Positions 1 to 8,448 of a stretch of 64,000 bases of DNA are shown here, piece by piece. The position numbers and the translations under genes are program-made. This DNA comes from Streptomyces lasiicapitis (GTDB lineage Bacteria > Actinomycetota > Actinomycetes > Streptomycetales > Streptomycetaceae). The stretch's first letter is position 1, and the number at the start of each line of letters is the position of its first letter. Where the stretch lies: NCBI RefSeq assembly GCF_014646335.1, contig NZ_BMNG01000004.1, forward strand, positions 62,001 through 126,000. The letters run 5' to 3'. The notes below the pieces were generated by a model that was not told the origin of the DNA, made no database searches, and saw nothing but the letters and a program-made list of their open reading frames with translations.

Positions 1-66
1 CAGCGGGAACATGACGGTAGTTGAGGGCTCACCGAAGGGCTCCTCGCTACCGGAGAGGGGTCCGTC

Positions 67-315
67 ATGTGGACCGCTGCCTTCTGGAAAGCCACCGCCG
101 AGCGCGCCGTCCGCACCTTCGCGCAGGCGCTCGCCGCCGTCCTCGTCGCCGGGGCGACCAACCTCCTCGACGTGGAATGGGTCGCCGCGCTCGGCACGGC
201 GGGGATGGCGGCGCTGCTCGCGGTCCTGACCGCCCTCGGCTCCGCGAAGATCGGCCCACCTGGGCCCGGCTTCACCGAGACCCCGGACGGGCGGGGGCGC
301 CAGCCAGTGCTCTGA
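67..315 (+). CDS. Small holin-like membrane protein
   Basis: This 82-residue protein looks like the short r1t-type holin family that is common in Streptomyces chromosomes as well as phages. After a basic, amphipathic N-terminus (residues 1-18) there are two hydrophobic stretches, roughly residues 19-35 and 41-58, followed by a polar Pro/Gly-rich tail. That is the usual two-helix holin layout. The ATG at 67 is preceded by GGAGAGG about 8 bases upstream, which fixes the start. No endolysin or other phage gene is adjacent, and the next gene converges on it. It is therefore probably a domesticated or free-standing copy, and a lytic role is not supported by context. Confidence 0.7.
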   Translation: MWTAAFWKATAERAVRTFAQALAAVLVAGATNLLDVEWVAALGTAGMAALLAVLTALGSAKIGPPGPGFTETPDGRGRQPVL

Positions 316-458
316 CGCCTGCCTACGCCCTAGTCCGCCCCCATCCGCACCCGCCGCCGCGTGCTCCTCGGGCAGACCCGGCCGCCGCGACGACCCTCGC
401 TTCACATGAGCCGCCGCGACGCCCCCTGCCCCACGCGAGCCGTCGCCGCGCCCTCACC

Positions 459-1472
459 TCACACGGGCTGCCCGAACAGCGACCGCAGCACGTCCTCCAT
501 GGTGACCATGCCGGCCAGCCGGCCGTCCTCGCCGAGCACCGCCGCCACATGGGTGCGGCTGCCCCGCATGGCCGTCAGGACGTCGTCCAGGGACGTCGTC
601 TCCCGCACCCGCGCGATGGAACGCATGTCCGACACCCGGAACGGCAGGTCCCGGGGCGAGACGTCCAGCGCGTCCTTCACATGGAGGTAGCCGACGATCC
701 GCCGCCCCTCGTCCACGACGGGGAAGCGCGAGAAGCCGGTCTCGGCCGACAGCCGCTCAAGGCGTTCGGGCGTGACCCCCACGCGTGCGTAGACCACGCG
801 CTCCAGCGGAAGCACCACGTCCCGCACCGGACGGCGGCCCAGCTCCAGGGCGTCGTGCAGGCGCTCCTGCGCGCGGTCGTCGATCAGGCCTGCGTCGCTG
901 GAGTCCTGCACCAGACGGGCCAGTTCGGCGTCCGAGAAGGTCGCCGAGACCTCGTCCTTCGTCTCGACCCGCAGCAGCTTCAGGATCGCGTTGGCGAACG
1001 CGTTGATCGTGAAGACCACCGGGCGGACCGCCCGCGCGCACGCCACCAGCGGCGGCCCGAGCAGCAGCGCGCTGCGCACCGGCTCGGCGAGCGCGATGTT
1101 CTTCGGGATCATCTCGCCGAGCAGCATGTGCAGATACGTCGCCACGGCCAGGGCGATGACGAACGAGATCGGGTGCACCAGGCCGTGCGGCACGCCCACG
1201 GCGTCGAACAGCGGCTCAAGCAGGTGCGCGATCGCGGGCTCGGCGACGACACCGAGCACCAGGGTGCACAGCGTGATGCCGAGCTGTGCCGCCGCCATCA
1301 GCGCGGACACGTGCTTGAGGCCCCACATCACGCTCTTGGCGCGCCGGTCGCCCTCCTCGGCGTACGGCTCGATCTGGCTGCGACGCACGGAGATCAGCGC
1401 GAACTCGGCGCCCACGAAGAAGGCGTTGACGACGAGCGTCGCCAGGCCGATCAGCAACTGGATGACGGTCAT
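459..1472 (-). CDS. CBS-domain membrane protein of the HlyC/CorC (CNNM-like) family
   Basis: The 337-residue protein has an N-terminal DUF21/CNNM-type membrane region (about residues 1-180, three to four hydrophobic helices, including the start MTVIQLLIGLATLVVNAFFV) followed by a tandem CBS pair (about 200-330). The C-terminal CorC_HlyC domain found in the upstream paralogue is missing. Members of this family are linked to magnesium and cobalt transport or to membrane integrity; the old name hemolysin is misleading. Its start codon overlaps the stop codon of the upstream paralogue by 4 bp (ATGA at 1469-1472), so the two are translationally coupled and may form a heteromer. The exact transported ion is not shown by the sequence. 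Confidence 0.85.
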   Translation of the reverse strand: MTVIQLLIGLATLVVNAFFVGAEFALISVRRSQIEPYAEEGDRRAKSVMWGLKHVSALMAAAQLGITLCTLVLGVVAEPAIAHLLEPLFDAVGVPHGLVHPISFVIALAVATYLHMLLGEMIPKNIALAEPVRSALLLGPPLVACARAVRPVVFTINAFANAILKLLRVETKDEVSATFSDAELARLVQDSSDAGLIDDRAQERLHDALELGRRPVRDVVLPLERVVYARVGVTPERLERLSAETGFSRFPVVDEGRRIVGYLHVKDALDVSPRDLPFRVSDMRSIARVRETTSLDDVLTAMRGSRTHVAAVLGEDGRLAGMVTMEDVLRSLFGQPV

Positions 1473-2809
1473 CGCTTGTTCTCCTCCGGCTCGTCACCGG
1501 CTGGTTCGGCGGGCGCGCGCAGTGTGAGGCGGGCGGCGCGGCGGCCCGTGGCGTCCACCACGTCCAGGCGCCAGCCCGCGACCTCGACGCTGTCACCGGC
1601 GGCCGGGATGCGGCCCAGCTCGGTGGCGACCAGGCCGGCCAGCGTCTCGTACGGACCGTCCGGCACCCGCAGGCCCACGCGGGCCAGCTGGTCGGTGCGG
1701 GCCGCGCCGTCCGCGGAGTACAGCTCGCGGCCGTCCTCGTCGGTGCCGGCCGGGGCCAGGTCGGGCGTCTCGTGCGGGTCGTGCTCGTCGTGGACCTCGC
1801 CGACGACTTCCTCGACGATGTCCTCCAGGGTCGCGACGCCCGCCGTACCGCCGTACTCGTCGATGACGACGGCCATGGTGCGCTTGCCCGAGAGCCGGTC
1901 CAGGAGCCGGTCGACGGTCAGTGATTCCGGTACGAGCAGCGGCTCGCGCATCAGCTCGTTCACGGAGTGGCGCGCCCTGCGCTCGGCGGGCACGGCCAGC
2001 ACGTCCTTGATGTGTACGACGCCGACGACCGAGTCGAGATTGCCGCGGTAGACCGGGTAGCGGGACAGGCCGGTCGCGCGGGTGACGTTGGCGACGTCCT
2101 CGCAGGTGGCCTGCACGTCCAGGGCGACGACCTGCACGCGCGGAGTCATCACGTTCTCCGCGGTGAGGTCGGCCAGGTTCAGCGTGCGCATGAACCGCTC
2201 GGCGGTCTCGGCCTCCAGGGCGCCCTCCTTCGCGGAGTGCCGGGCCAGGGCGACGAGCTCCTTGGGCCCGCGCGCGGAGGCGAGCTCCTCGGTGGGCTCC
2301 ATCCCGAAGCGGATCACCGCGCGGTTCGCGGTGTTGTTCAGGTGCCTGATGAAGGGGCGGAAGGCCGCGCTGAACACGCGCTGCGGCGTCGCCACGCGCT
2401 TGGCGATGGGCAGCGGCGTGGAGATCGCCCAGTTCTTCGGCACCAGCTCGCCGACGACCATCAGGAAGAGGGTCGACAGGGCGGTGCCGAGGATGAGGGC
2501 GGTGGCCGAGGATGCCGAGTCGGGGACGCCCGCGGCGTTCAGCGGGCCCTCGATGAGGTCGCCGATCGCCGGTTTGGCGAGCATGCCGACGATCAGGCCG
2601 GTCACGGTGATGCCGAGCTGGGCCCCGGAGAGCTGGAAGGTGAGGTTCCTGACGGCCTTGAGGGCGCTGGCGGCGCCCCGCTCGCCGCGCTCCACGGCGC
2701 GTTCGAGGTCGCTGCGCTCGACAGTCGTGAGCGAGAACTCCGCCGCGACGAAAACTCCGCACGCGAGCGAGAGCAGCACCGCCACGAGGAGCAGGAGCAC
2801 TTCGGTCAT
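1469..2809 (-). CDS. CBS-domain membrane protein of the HlyC/CorC (CNNM-like) family, long form
   Basis: At 446 residues this is the full-length version: DUF21 membrane domain (about 1-190, beginning with a hydrophobic helix at residues 3-22), two CBS motifs (about 210-335, including DEYGGTAGVATLEDI, a hallmark of this family) and a C-terminal CorC_HlyC domain (about 350-440). It is the first gene of a two-gene unit with the shorter paralogue at 459-1472, which overlaps it by 4 bp. A function in divalent cation homeostasis is inferred from the family. No regulatory element was recognised in the roughly 230 bp upstream of the start. Confidence 0.88.
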   Translation of the reverse strand: MTEVLLLLVAVLLSLACGVFVAAEFSLTTVERSDLERAVERGERGAASALKAVRNLTFQLSGAQLGITVTGLIVGMLAKPAIGDLIEGPLNAAGVPDSASSATALILGTALSTLFLMVVGELVPKNWAISTPLPIAKRVATPQRVFSAAFRPFIRHLNNTANRAVIRFGMEPTEELASARGPKELVALARHSAKEGALEAETAERFMRTLNLADLTAENVMTPRVQVVALDVQATCEDVANVTRATGLSRYPVYRGNLDSVVGVVHIKDVLAVPAERRARHSVNELMREPLLVPESLTVDRLLDRLSGKRTMAVVIDEYGGTAGVATLEDIVEEVVGEVHDEHDPHETPDLAPAGTDEDGRELYSADGAARTDQLARVGLRVPDGPYETLAGLVATELGRIPAAGDSVEVAGWRLDVVDATGRRAARLTLRAPAEPAGDEPEENKR

Positions 2810-3041
2810 CGGGTCACCTCCGTCCCATGATCGGCCAGGGGCGTGGTGATCGCGCGATGTCGGGTACTAGGAGGCTCGCCCATGGGCGGACGCTCACACC
2901 TTTCCGTAGGTTCGAGTGGTCCAACCATGTTAAAGGACCGGCAAAACTCTCCGCTCCACATTACGTTCCGTTACGATGCGGGGCTGCTCGTGGGCCGCGG
3001 GGGCCGCTCTCGTACGCAGCGGGTTCCCTCTCGTACCGGCT

Positions 3042-3467
3042 TCAGTCGGCGAGCGGCTTGACCCAGCGGCTCCACTGCGGCTGCGGGGCATAGCCGGCCG
3101 CGTGCCAGGCGTGGTGGGCGAGCTCGTTGCGGTTGAGCACCATGGCGTCCGCTCGGCGCCCGCCGAGCGCGGCGAAGCGCTCCTCGGCCCCGGCGAGCAG
3201 GGCCGAGCCCACGCCCTGCCTGCGCTGGTCCGGACGGACGGCGAGCCGGTAGAGGTGGCAGCGCCAGCCGTCGAAGCCGGCGATCACCGTGCCGACGAGT
3301 TCCCCGTCGCGCTCGGCGAGCAGCAGGGCTCCCGGGTCCCGCGCGACGAGGCGCTCCACGCCGGAGCGGTCGTCACTGATGCTGGTGCCCTCGGCGGCGG
3401 CCTTCCAGAAGGCGAGCACGGCGTCCAGGTCGTCGGGCGTCGCCGCCCGTATGCGCAGATCGGTCAT
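3042..3467 (-). CDS. GNAT-family N-acetyltransferase
   Basis: A 141-residue single GNAT domain. Conserved motif A is clear in LAVRPDQRRQGVGSALL (acetyl-CoA pyrophosphate loop Q-R-R-x-G-x-G at about residues 83-93), followed by a motif B-like stretch with NRNELAHHAWHAAGY near the C-terminus. The substrate cannot be read from the sequence. I start at the ATG at 3467; an in-frame ATG at 3479 would add four residues and neither has a decisive ribosome binding site. The gene is in the same direction as the downstream FtsX permease but separated from it by a non-coding stretch, so it is not clearly part of that unit. Confidence 0.8.
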   Translation of the reverse strand: MTDLRIRAATPDDLDAVLAFWKAAAEGTSISDDRSGVERLVARDPGALLLAERDGELVGTVIAGFDGWRCHLYRLAVRPDQRRQGVGSALLAGAEERFAALGGRRADAMVLNRNELAHHAWHAAGYAPQPQWSRWVKPLAD

Positions 3468-3607
3468 GGCCAATCCCATCACCGCGTGCCGCCCGGCTGT
3501 CCGGAATTCCAGAATCCGGACGGCATTCCAGGATCCGGACGGCGGCGGTACGCGGCCGACAGCGGTGCACGGGGCCGGGCAGGGGCGCCGGGCGGCCAAT
3601 AAACGCG

Positions 3608-6172
3608 TCACTCGTGCGCGATCGCCTCCAGCACGTTCATGCGGGACGCCCGCAGCGCCGGAAGCAGCGCCGCCACGATGCCCACCACCACCGACCCGAT
3701 CACGACCGCCACGAGCGTCGACCACGGCACCGCGAACGCCTTCAGCCCCTGCAGCTCCAGGACCTGCTGCATCGACACGCCCCACACCAGACCGAGCGCG
3801 AGCCCGAGCACCGCGCCGAACACCGCGATCACCACGGACTCCAGCCGGATCATGCGCCGCAACTGCCGCCGCGCGAGCCCGATCGCGCGGAGCAGCCCGA
3901 TCTCCCGGGTGCGCTCGACGACCGACAGGGCAAGGGTGTTGACGACGCCGAGCACGGCGATCACGATCGCGAGGCCGAGGAGCGCGTACACGAGGTAGAG
4001 CATCACGGCGATCTGTTCGCGGATCAGCTTCTTGTAGTCCGCCTGGTCGCGCACCTGCACCTGCGGATAGGGGTCGAGCGCGGTGTCGAGCCGGTCCCGC
4101 AGCGCCTCGGTGTCCGTGCCCGGCGAGGCGTTGACGTACACGGCGGAGTCCTGGCCGTCGGGCACGTACTTCTCCAGCGTGCCGAGCCCCATGAACAGCC
4201 CGCCCTCCATCCCGGGCCCCGCCGCGCCGTCGTTGTCGGTGAGCGCGGCCACCGTCAGCTCCGCCTTGCGCTCGCCGGGGAACTCCACGGGCAGCACCGA
4301 ACCGACGCGTACGTCATGGTCCTTGGCGTAGTCCCGGTCCATCGCGAGACGTCCGGGCGCCAGCGCCTGAGCCGAATTCCCTTGTGCGTATGTCGTCTTC
4401 ACGACCTCGTCGAGCTGCTTCCCGAAGCCGGCCGCCGTCGTCTCCGCAGTCCTGCCGTCCGGCATGCGCAGCTTCATGGGCGTGAAGCGGCTGCGTACGA
4501 CGAGCCCCGCGCCGTCGGTATCCGTCACCTTCTTGGTGACCTCCGGCGGGAACGGCATGAACGCGTTGTTCTGTACGACGAAGTCGGCGCCCAGCGTCTT
4601 GTCGATCTGGTCGTCGAACGACTTGGTCATGGAGGCGCTGGCCACGGACAGGCCGCCGACCAGGGCGAGTCCCACCATGAGCGCGGCCGCCGTGGCGCCG
4701 GTGCGGCGCGGGTTGCGCAGCGCGTTGCGCTGGCTCATGCGGCCCACGGAACCGAACAGGGCGGGGAAGGCGCCGCCGAGCACCCGGATCACCGGCCGCA
4801 CGAGCAGCGGTCCCGCGACGACGGTGGCGATGAGGCTGAGGACGACACCGAGCCCGAGCAGCGAGGCCGCCGTGGCGGTGTCGGAGGAGGTCGCGCACCC
4901 GACGAGCGCCGCAGCGCCGGCCACCGCCACGACCGACCCCACGAGGGCCCGCATCCGCAACGGCCGCCCCACGCCCGCGATCTCGGCGTCCGCGAGCGCG
5001 GCCATCGGCGAGACCTGCGCGGCCCGGCGCGCCGGCAGATACGCCGCGACGAAGGTGACGCCCACCCCGACGACGTACGAGGCGAACGGCGTCGGCCAGC
5101 CGATCACCATCTCCGTGGACTTCAGGTTCATGCCGAACAGGCCCATCAGCTCGATGAGTCCGGCGGCGAGCCCGATCCCGGCCGCGAGGCCGAGGGTGGA
5201 GCCGACCACGCCGAGCAGCACCGCCTCGATCAGCACGGAGCGGCGCACCTGCTTGCGGTCGGCGCCGAGCGCGCGAAGCAGGCCCAGCTCGCGGGTGCGC
5301 TGCGCGATGAGCATCGAGAAGGTGTTGACGATCAGGAAGATGCCGACGAGGACGGCGACACCGGCGAAGCCGAGCATCACGTACTTGATGACATCCAGGA
5401 ATCCGCCCAGCTCGGAGGCGGCGGACTCGGCCTCCTCTTCGGCGGTCTTGAGGTCGTAGGCGGTGCCCAGTTCGGCGGCGACGTGCCGCTTGAGGTCGAC
5501 GTCGCTGACGCCGGGGGCCGCGTCGACGGCGATGGAGGTCGCCGCGTCCTTGTCGCCGAGGAGCTTGGTCTGCGCGGTCGGGGTGTCCAGGAAGACGAGC
5601 GCGGCACCGGGGTTGGTGGTCGTGAACGTGGCGATGCCGACGATCCGCACCTTGAACGAGCCCGGCGCGGCGAGGACGGAGAGCGTGTCCCCGATCTCCA
5701 CGTCCTTCTTGTCGGCGGTGTCCGCGTCGATCAGGGCCTCGCCGGGACCGCTCGGCGTACGGCCCGAGGTGAGCTCCACGGGACTGCGGTCGCTCTTGTA
5801 CCAGTTGAGGGCGATGGTGGGCGCGCCGGTGGTCGAGCCGACCGGGTCGTTGTCGCGGTCGACGACCGTGATGTTCTCCACGGACGCGTCGACGTGGGTG
5901 GCCGCGACGCCGTCGACCTTCGCGACCCGCTTGGCCACCTCCGCGGGGAGCGTCGGGGTGCGCCCGGTCGGCACGCTCTCGTCGAGGTCGTCCTTGGGCG
6001 CGACGGTGACGTCGGCGGAGGTGGAGGCGAACAGCCGGTCGAAGGTGCGCGTGACCGTGTCCGAGAAGATCAGGCTGCCCGCGACGAACGCCACCGAGAG
6101 GATCACGGCGAGCGCGGAGAGGGCGAGCCTGCCCTTGTGCGCGAGGAAGCTGCGGAGTGTGGCCTTGAGCAC
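3608..6172 (-). CDS. ABC transporter permease, FtsX/MacB type, two FtsX domains
   Basis: This 854-residue membrane protein is the permease partner of the ATPase just upstream. It has an N-terminal helix (about 15-37), a large extracytoplasmic domain, an FtsX block of three helices (about 255-385) with the characteristic QRTRELGLLRALGADRKQV loop, a second N-terminal-like helix and extracytoplasmic region, and a second FtsX block at the C-terminus with ERTREIGLLRAIGLARRQL. This is the duplicated LolCE/macrolide-export style layout found in Gram-positives, usually exporting peptides or lipids or acting as a mechanotransducer. The GTG at 6172 is chosen because it gives the usual short N-terminus (VLKATLRSFLAHKGR) and lies 10 bp after the ATPase stop. 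The substrate is unknown. Confidence 0.9.
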   Translation of the reverse strand: MLKATLRSFLAHKGRLALSALAVILSVAFVAGSLIFSDTVTRTFDRLFASTSADVTVAPKDDLDESVPTGRTPTLPAEVAKRVAKVDGVAATHVDASVENITVVDRDNDPVGSTTGAPTIALNWYKSDRSPVELTSGRTPSGPGEALIDADTADKKDVEIGDTLSVLAAPGSFKVRIVGIATFTTTNPGAALVFLDTPTAQTKLLGDKDAATSIAVDAAPGVSDVDLKRHVAAELGTAYDLKTAEEEAESAASELGGFLDVIKYVMLGFAGVAVLVGIFLIVNTFSMLIAQRTRELGLLRALGADRKQVRRSVLIEAVLLGVVGSTLGLAAGIGLAAGLIELMGLFGMNLKSTEMVIGWPTPFASYVVGVGVTFVAAYLPARRAAQVSPMAALADAEIAGVGRPLRMRALVGSVVAVAGAAALVGCATSSDTATAASLLGLGVVLSLIATVVAGPLLVRPVIRVLGGAFPALFGSVGRMSQRNALRNPRRTGATAAALMVGLALVGGLSVASASMTKSFDDQIDKTLGADFVVQNNAFMPFPPEVTKKVTDTDGAGLVVRSRFTPMKLRMPDGRTAETTAAGFGKQLDEVVKTTYAQGNSAQALAPGRLAMDRDYAKDHDVRVGSVLPVEFPGERKAELTVAALTDNDGAAGPGMEGGLFMGLGTLEKYVPDGQDSAVYVNASPGTDTEALRDRLDTALDPYPQVQVRDQADYKKLIREQIAVMLYLVYALLGLAIVIAVLGVVNTLALSVVERTREIGLLRAIGLARRQLRRMIRLESVVIAVFGAVLGLALGLVWGVSMQQVLELQGLKAFAVPWSTLVAVVIGSVVVGIVAALLPALRASRMNVLEAIAHE

Positions 6173-6182
6173 GGGAGTCGCC

Positions 6183-7112
6183 TCAGTCCTGGGGGGACGG
6201 GTCGTCGGGAGCGGGCTTGGTGAGGGTCGGCGCCGGGCCGGGCGGCGCACCGGAGGCCCCGGGCCCGTCGCCCGCGTCCGGTGCCACTCCGTCGGCAGGG
6301 TCCGGTGCCACCCCGTCGGCCGCGTTCGACGCGACCCCGTGCAGTACGTCGAAACGCTTCATCCGCTCCAGGACACCCTCCGCCGTAGGCCGCGGCATCT
6401 CGTCCACGATCCGGCCGTCGGCGAGGAAGAGCACCAGGTCGGAGTGGGCGGCGGCGCCCGGGTCGTGCGTCACCATCACCACCGTCTGGCCCAGCGTGTC
6501 CACCGCCTCGCGCAGGAACCCGAGCACTTCGAGCCCGGCCCGCGAGTCGAGGTTGCCGGTCGGCTCGTCGGCGAAGATCAGCTCCGGCCGTGAGGCCAGC
6601 GCACGCGCGCACGCCACGCGCTGCTGCTGGCCGCCGGACAACTGGGCGGGCCGGTGGCTGAGGCGGTCGCGCAGGCCGAGGGTGTCGATGACGTGTTCCA
6701 GCCACTCGGCGTCGGGGCGCTGGCCCGCGATGTCCATGGGCAGCGTGATGTTCTCGCGCGCGTTGAGCGTCGGGATGAGGTTGAAGGACTGGAACATGAA
6801 GCCCACCCGGTCCCGCCGCAGCCGCGTCAGCTCCCGGTCCTTGAGCCCGGTGATCTCCGTCCCGCCCAGCCACACCTGGCCCGCCGAGACCGAGTCGAGC
6901 CCGGCCAGGGTGTGCATCAGCGTGGACTTGCCGGAACCCGAGGGACCCATCACGGCGGTGAACCGCTGCCGCGCGATGTCCACGTCGACCGAGTCCAGGG
7001 CGATCACGGCCGTCTCGCCGGAGCCGTAGGCCTTGGTCAGGCCGCGTGCGCGGGCGGCGACGCCCGGCGGCTCGGCGTGCTCCGTGTTCGGCGTAGAAGC
7101 AGGTGTGGACAA
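6183..7112 (-). CDS. ABC transporter ATP-binding protein, LolD/MacB type
   Basis: A 309-residue ATPase. Walker A is GPSGSGKST (about residues 55-63), the Q-loop region is FMFQSFNLIPTLNARENI, the signature is LSGGQQQR, Walker B is ELIFADEPTGNLDS and the H-loop is MVTHDP, which is the pattern for ATPases paired with FtsX-type permeases. The last 70 residues are low-complexity, rich in Pro, Asp and Ala with repeats of (V)APDPADG, and probably disordered. The permease gene follows after 10 bp, so the two form one transcription unit. Confidence 0.92.
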   Translation of the reverse strand: MSTPASTPNTEHAEPPGVAARARGLTKAYGSGETAVIALDSVDVDIARQRFTAVMGPSGSGKSTLMHTLAGLDSVSAGQVWLGGTEITGLKDRELTRLRRDRVGFMFQSFNLIPTLNARENITLPMDIAGQRPDAEWLEHVIDTLGLRDRLSHRPAQLSGGQQQRVACARALASRPELIFADEPTGNLDSRAGLEVLGFLREAVDTLGQTVVMVTHDPGAAAHSDLVLFLADGRIVDEMPRPTAEGVLERMKRFDVLHGVASNAADGVAPDPADGVAPDAGDGPGASGAPPGPAPTLTKPAPDDPSPQD

Positions 7113-7287
7113 GGCCGCCTCCCCGGTTGTGGCCGTCCCGACTCGCGTATGCCAGCAGAGAGTAGAGGCTCGGACCGGGTGGCTGGTATCCCTCGCAGGT
7201 CGGTCCCTGAGGCGCGTGTAAGGGGCACCCGGCCGGGGCTGCCGGGGCCGGGGCCGGACACCGGGCCTCCCGGCTCTCCCGGCCCTC

Positions 7288-7317
7288 TTGTCGGTGCTAG
7301 CGGATCGGCGCTAGCTT
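7288..7317 (+). promoter_or_regulatory. Candidate promoter and operator of the antitoxin gene
   Basis: TTGTCG (7288-7293) and TAGCTT (7312-7317) are separated by 18 bp and end only 6 bases before the ATG at 7324, so transcription would start at or very near the start codon and the mRNA would be leaderless. Inside the spacer two GCTAGC palindromes (7296-7301 and 7310-7315) lie 14 bp apart, centre to centre, and could be the binding site of the Arc-type protein encoded downstream. This is inferred from sequence alone. Confidence 0.45.
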
Positions 7318-7323
7318 GTGGGC

Positions 7324-7551
7324 ATGGCGAAGACTCAGTTGAACGTGCGGGTGGACGAGGACACCGCCCGGGCCGCGCGGGAACGCGCCCTGGCCCGCGG
7401 CATGAGTGTGAACCGCTACATCGAAGAACTCGTCAAGCAGGACGCGGGCGAGCTCGGCCACACCTTCGTGGAGGCCGCCGCCGACTTCATGAAGCAGTAC
7501 GAGTCGGTCTTCGCCGAGGAGTTCGGCGCGGAGCGCGAGGGTCGTCGCTGA
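7324..7551 (+). CDS. Arc-type ribbon-helix-helix antitoxin
   Basis: The 75-residue protein begins with a short beta-strand LNVRVDED and a helix-turn-helix pair (residues 10-38, with RALARGMSVNRYIEELV), the ribbon-helix-helix fold of Arc/CopG repressors. The C-terminal half is acidic (EEFGAEREGRR) and would wrap a partner protein, as antitoxins do. It is followed after 3 bp by a Fic-like gene, an order typical of antitoxin before toxin. No ribosome binding site is seen before ATG 7324, consistent with the leaderless arrangement described for the upstream promoter. An in-frame GTG at 7318 is a less likely start. Confidence 0.75.
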   Translation: MAKTQLNVRVDEDTARAARERALARGMSVNRYIEELVKQDAGELGHTFVEAAADFMKQYESVFAEEFGAEREGRR

Positions 7552-7554
7552 CCC

Positions 7555-7926
7555 TTGAACCTCAGAATCGACCTCGCCTGGCTCCTCATGGTCGCCGAGC
7601 ACAAGACGCCGGGAGACCCTCAAGTCACCGACTGGGGCGCCCTGGTGGCCGCCGTGGCCCGCCACGAGGCGGAGATCTTCGGCGTGCCCGTCTACGAAGG
7701 CCCGCACGACCGCGCCGCCGCCCTGCTCCAGCTCCTGCTGCACCTGCCCGCCCTCGAACGCTCGAACGCGCTCTTCGCCTCCTCGGTCGCGTACGCCTAT
7801 CTCGTCGCCAGCGGCGTGAAGGTGGTGACCTCGCCCGAGCAGGTGCGGGATCTGGCGCGGCTGGTCAAGGAGGACGGGGCGAGCGTCCACGACATAGCGC
7901 GTGAGCTGCGGCAGTGGAGCCTGTGA
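7555..7926 (+). CDS. Fic/Doc-like protein with a degenerate catalytic motif
   Basis: This 123-residue, mostly helical protein has the size of a Doc toxin and aligns by eye with the Fic core, but the canonical HPF-x-D/E-GN-K-R motif is replaced by LPALERSNA (residues 64-72). The catalytic His becomes Leu, the Gly-Asn anion hole becomes Arg-Ser and the final Arg becomes Ala, so AMP transfer or Doc-type phosphorylation looks impossible by the known mechanism. Related Streptomyces proteins are, from memory, annotated as Fic-family toxin components. It starts at TTG 7555, 3 bp after the antitoxin stop, so translation is probably coupled. It may be an inactive toxin, a regulator or a scaffold. Confidence 0.65.
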   Translation: MNLRIDLAWLLMVAEHKTPGDPQVTDWGALVAAVARHEAEIFGVPVYEGPHDRAAALLQLLLHLPALERSNALFASSVAYAYLVASGVKVVTSPEQVRDLARLVKEDGASVHDIARELRQWSL

Positions 7927-8070
7927 CGGATCGGTCCCGTGAGCCGGCCCGTGCGGGGCGGTTGCGGTCCGGCGACCGGCGCGGTATTCCTCGGTGAGGG
8001 GCCGATGAGTTGGGGGCCGCCCGCCGGTCAGCACCAGGAAACCGGCCGCGACCACAAGGAGGACGGCGTC

Positions 8071-8433
8071 ATGCCCGCCACCATCCAGCCGATGCTGATC
8101 ACCCCCGATCTGGACCGTCTCGTCACCTTCTACCAGCAGCTCCTCGGCGCCGAGGAGACGGCCCGGGTGCCCGAGGAGGGACCCACGTTCTTCGTCGACC
8201 TGCGCATCAAGGACTCGGACCTCGCCATCGTCGCCGACAAGAGCGTCCAGCTGGGCACACCCCAGCGCTCGCTCCTGAGCGTGACGGTGGACGCCGTGGA
8301 CGAACTGCTCTCCCGCGTCGAGGCCCTCGGCGGCACGGTGCTCGGCCCGGCCAACGACATGCCCTGGGGGCAGCGGGTCGCCCACATCCAGGACCCGGAC
8401 GGCAACGCGGTCAATCTCGCGCAGCCGATCTGA
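8071..8433 (+). CDS. VOC (glyoxalase/bleomycin-resistance fold) family protein
   Basis: A 120-residue single VOC domain with the typical strand-helix start (IQPMLITPDLDRLVTFYQQLL) and the C-terminal HIQDPDGNAVNLAQP signature, where the Asp-Pro-Asp-Gly-Asn turn precedes the last metal-binding strand. Such proteins act as dioxygenases, isomerases, lyases or drug-binding proteins, and the substrate is not evident here. The ATG at 8071 is preceded by AAGGAGGA (8055-8062), a strong ribosome binding site; longer upstream reading is therefore unlikely. It stands alone and converges on the methyltransferase gene. Confidence 0.82.
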   Translation: MPATIQPMLITPDLDRLVTFYQQLLGAEETARVPEEGPTFFVDLRIKDSDLAIVADKSVQLGTPQRSLLSVTVDAVDELLSRVEALGGTVLGPANDMPWGQRVAHIQDPDGNAVNLAQPI

Positions 8434-8448
8434 GGCCGCAGGCCTTGT

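Noticed and set aside
3614..6223. Long 869-codon frame on the plus strand opposite the ABC permease
   Set aside because: It is the antisense shadow of a clear FtsX permease. Its composition (His/Arg/Glu-rich) is typical of reverse-complement frames in high-GC DNA.
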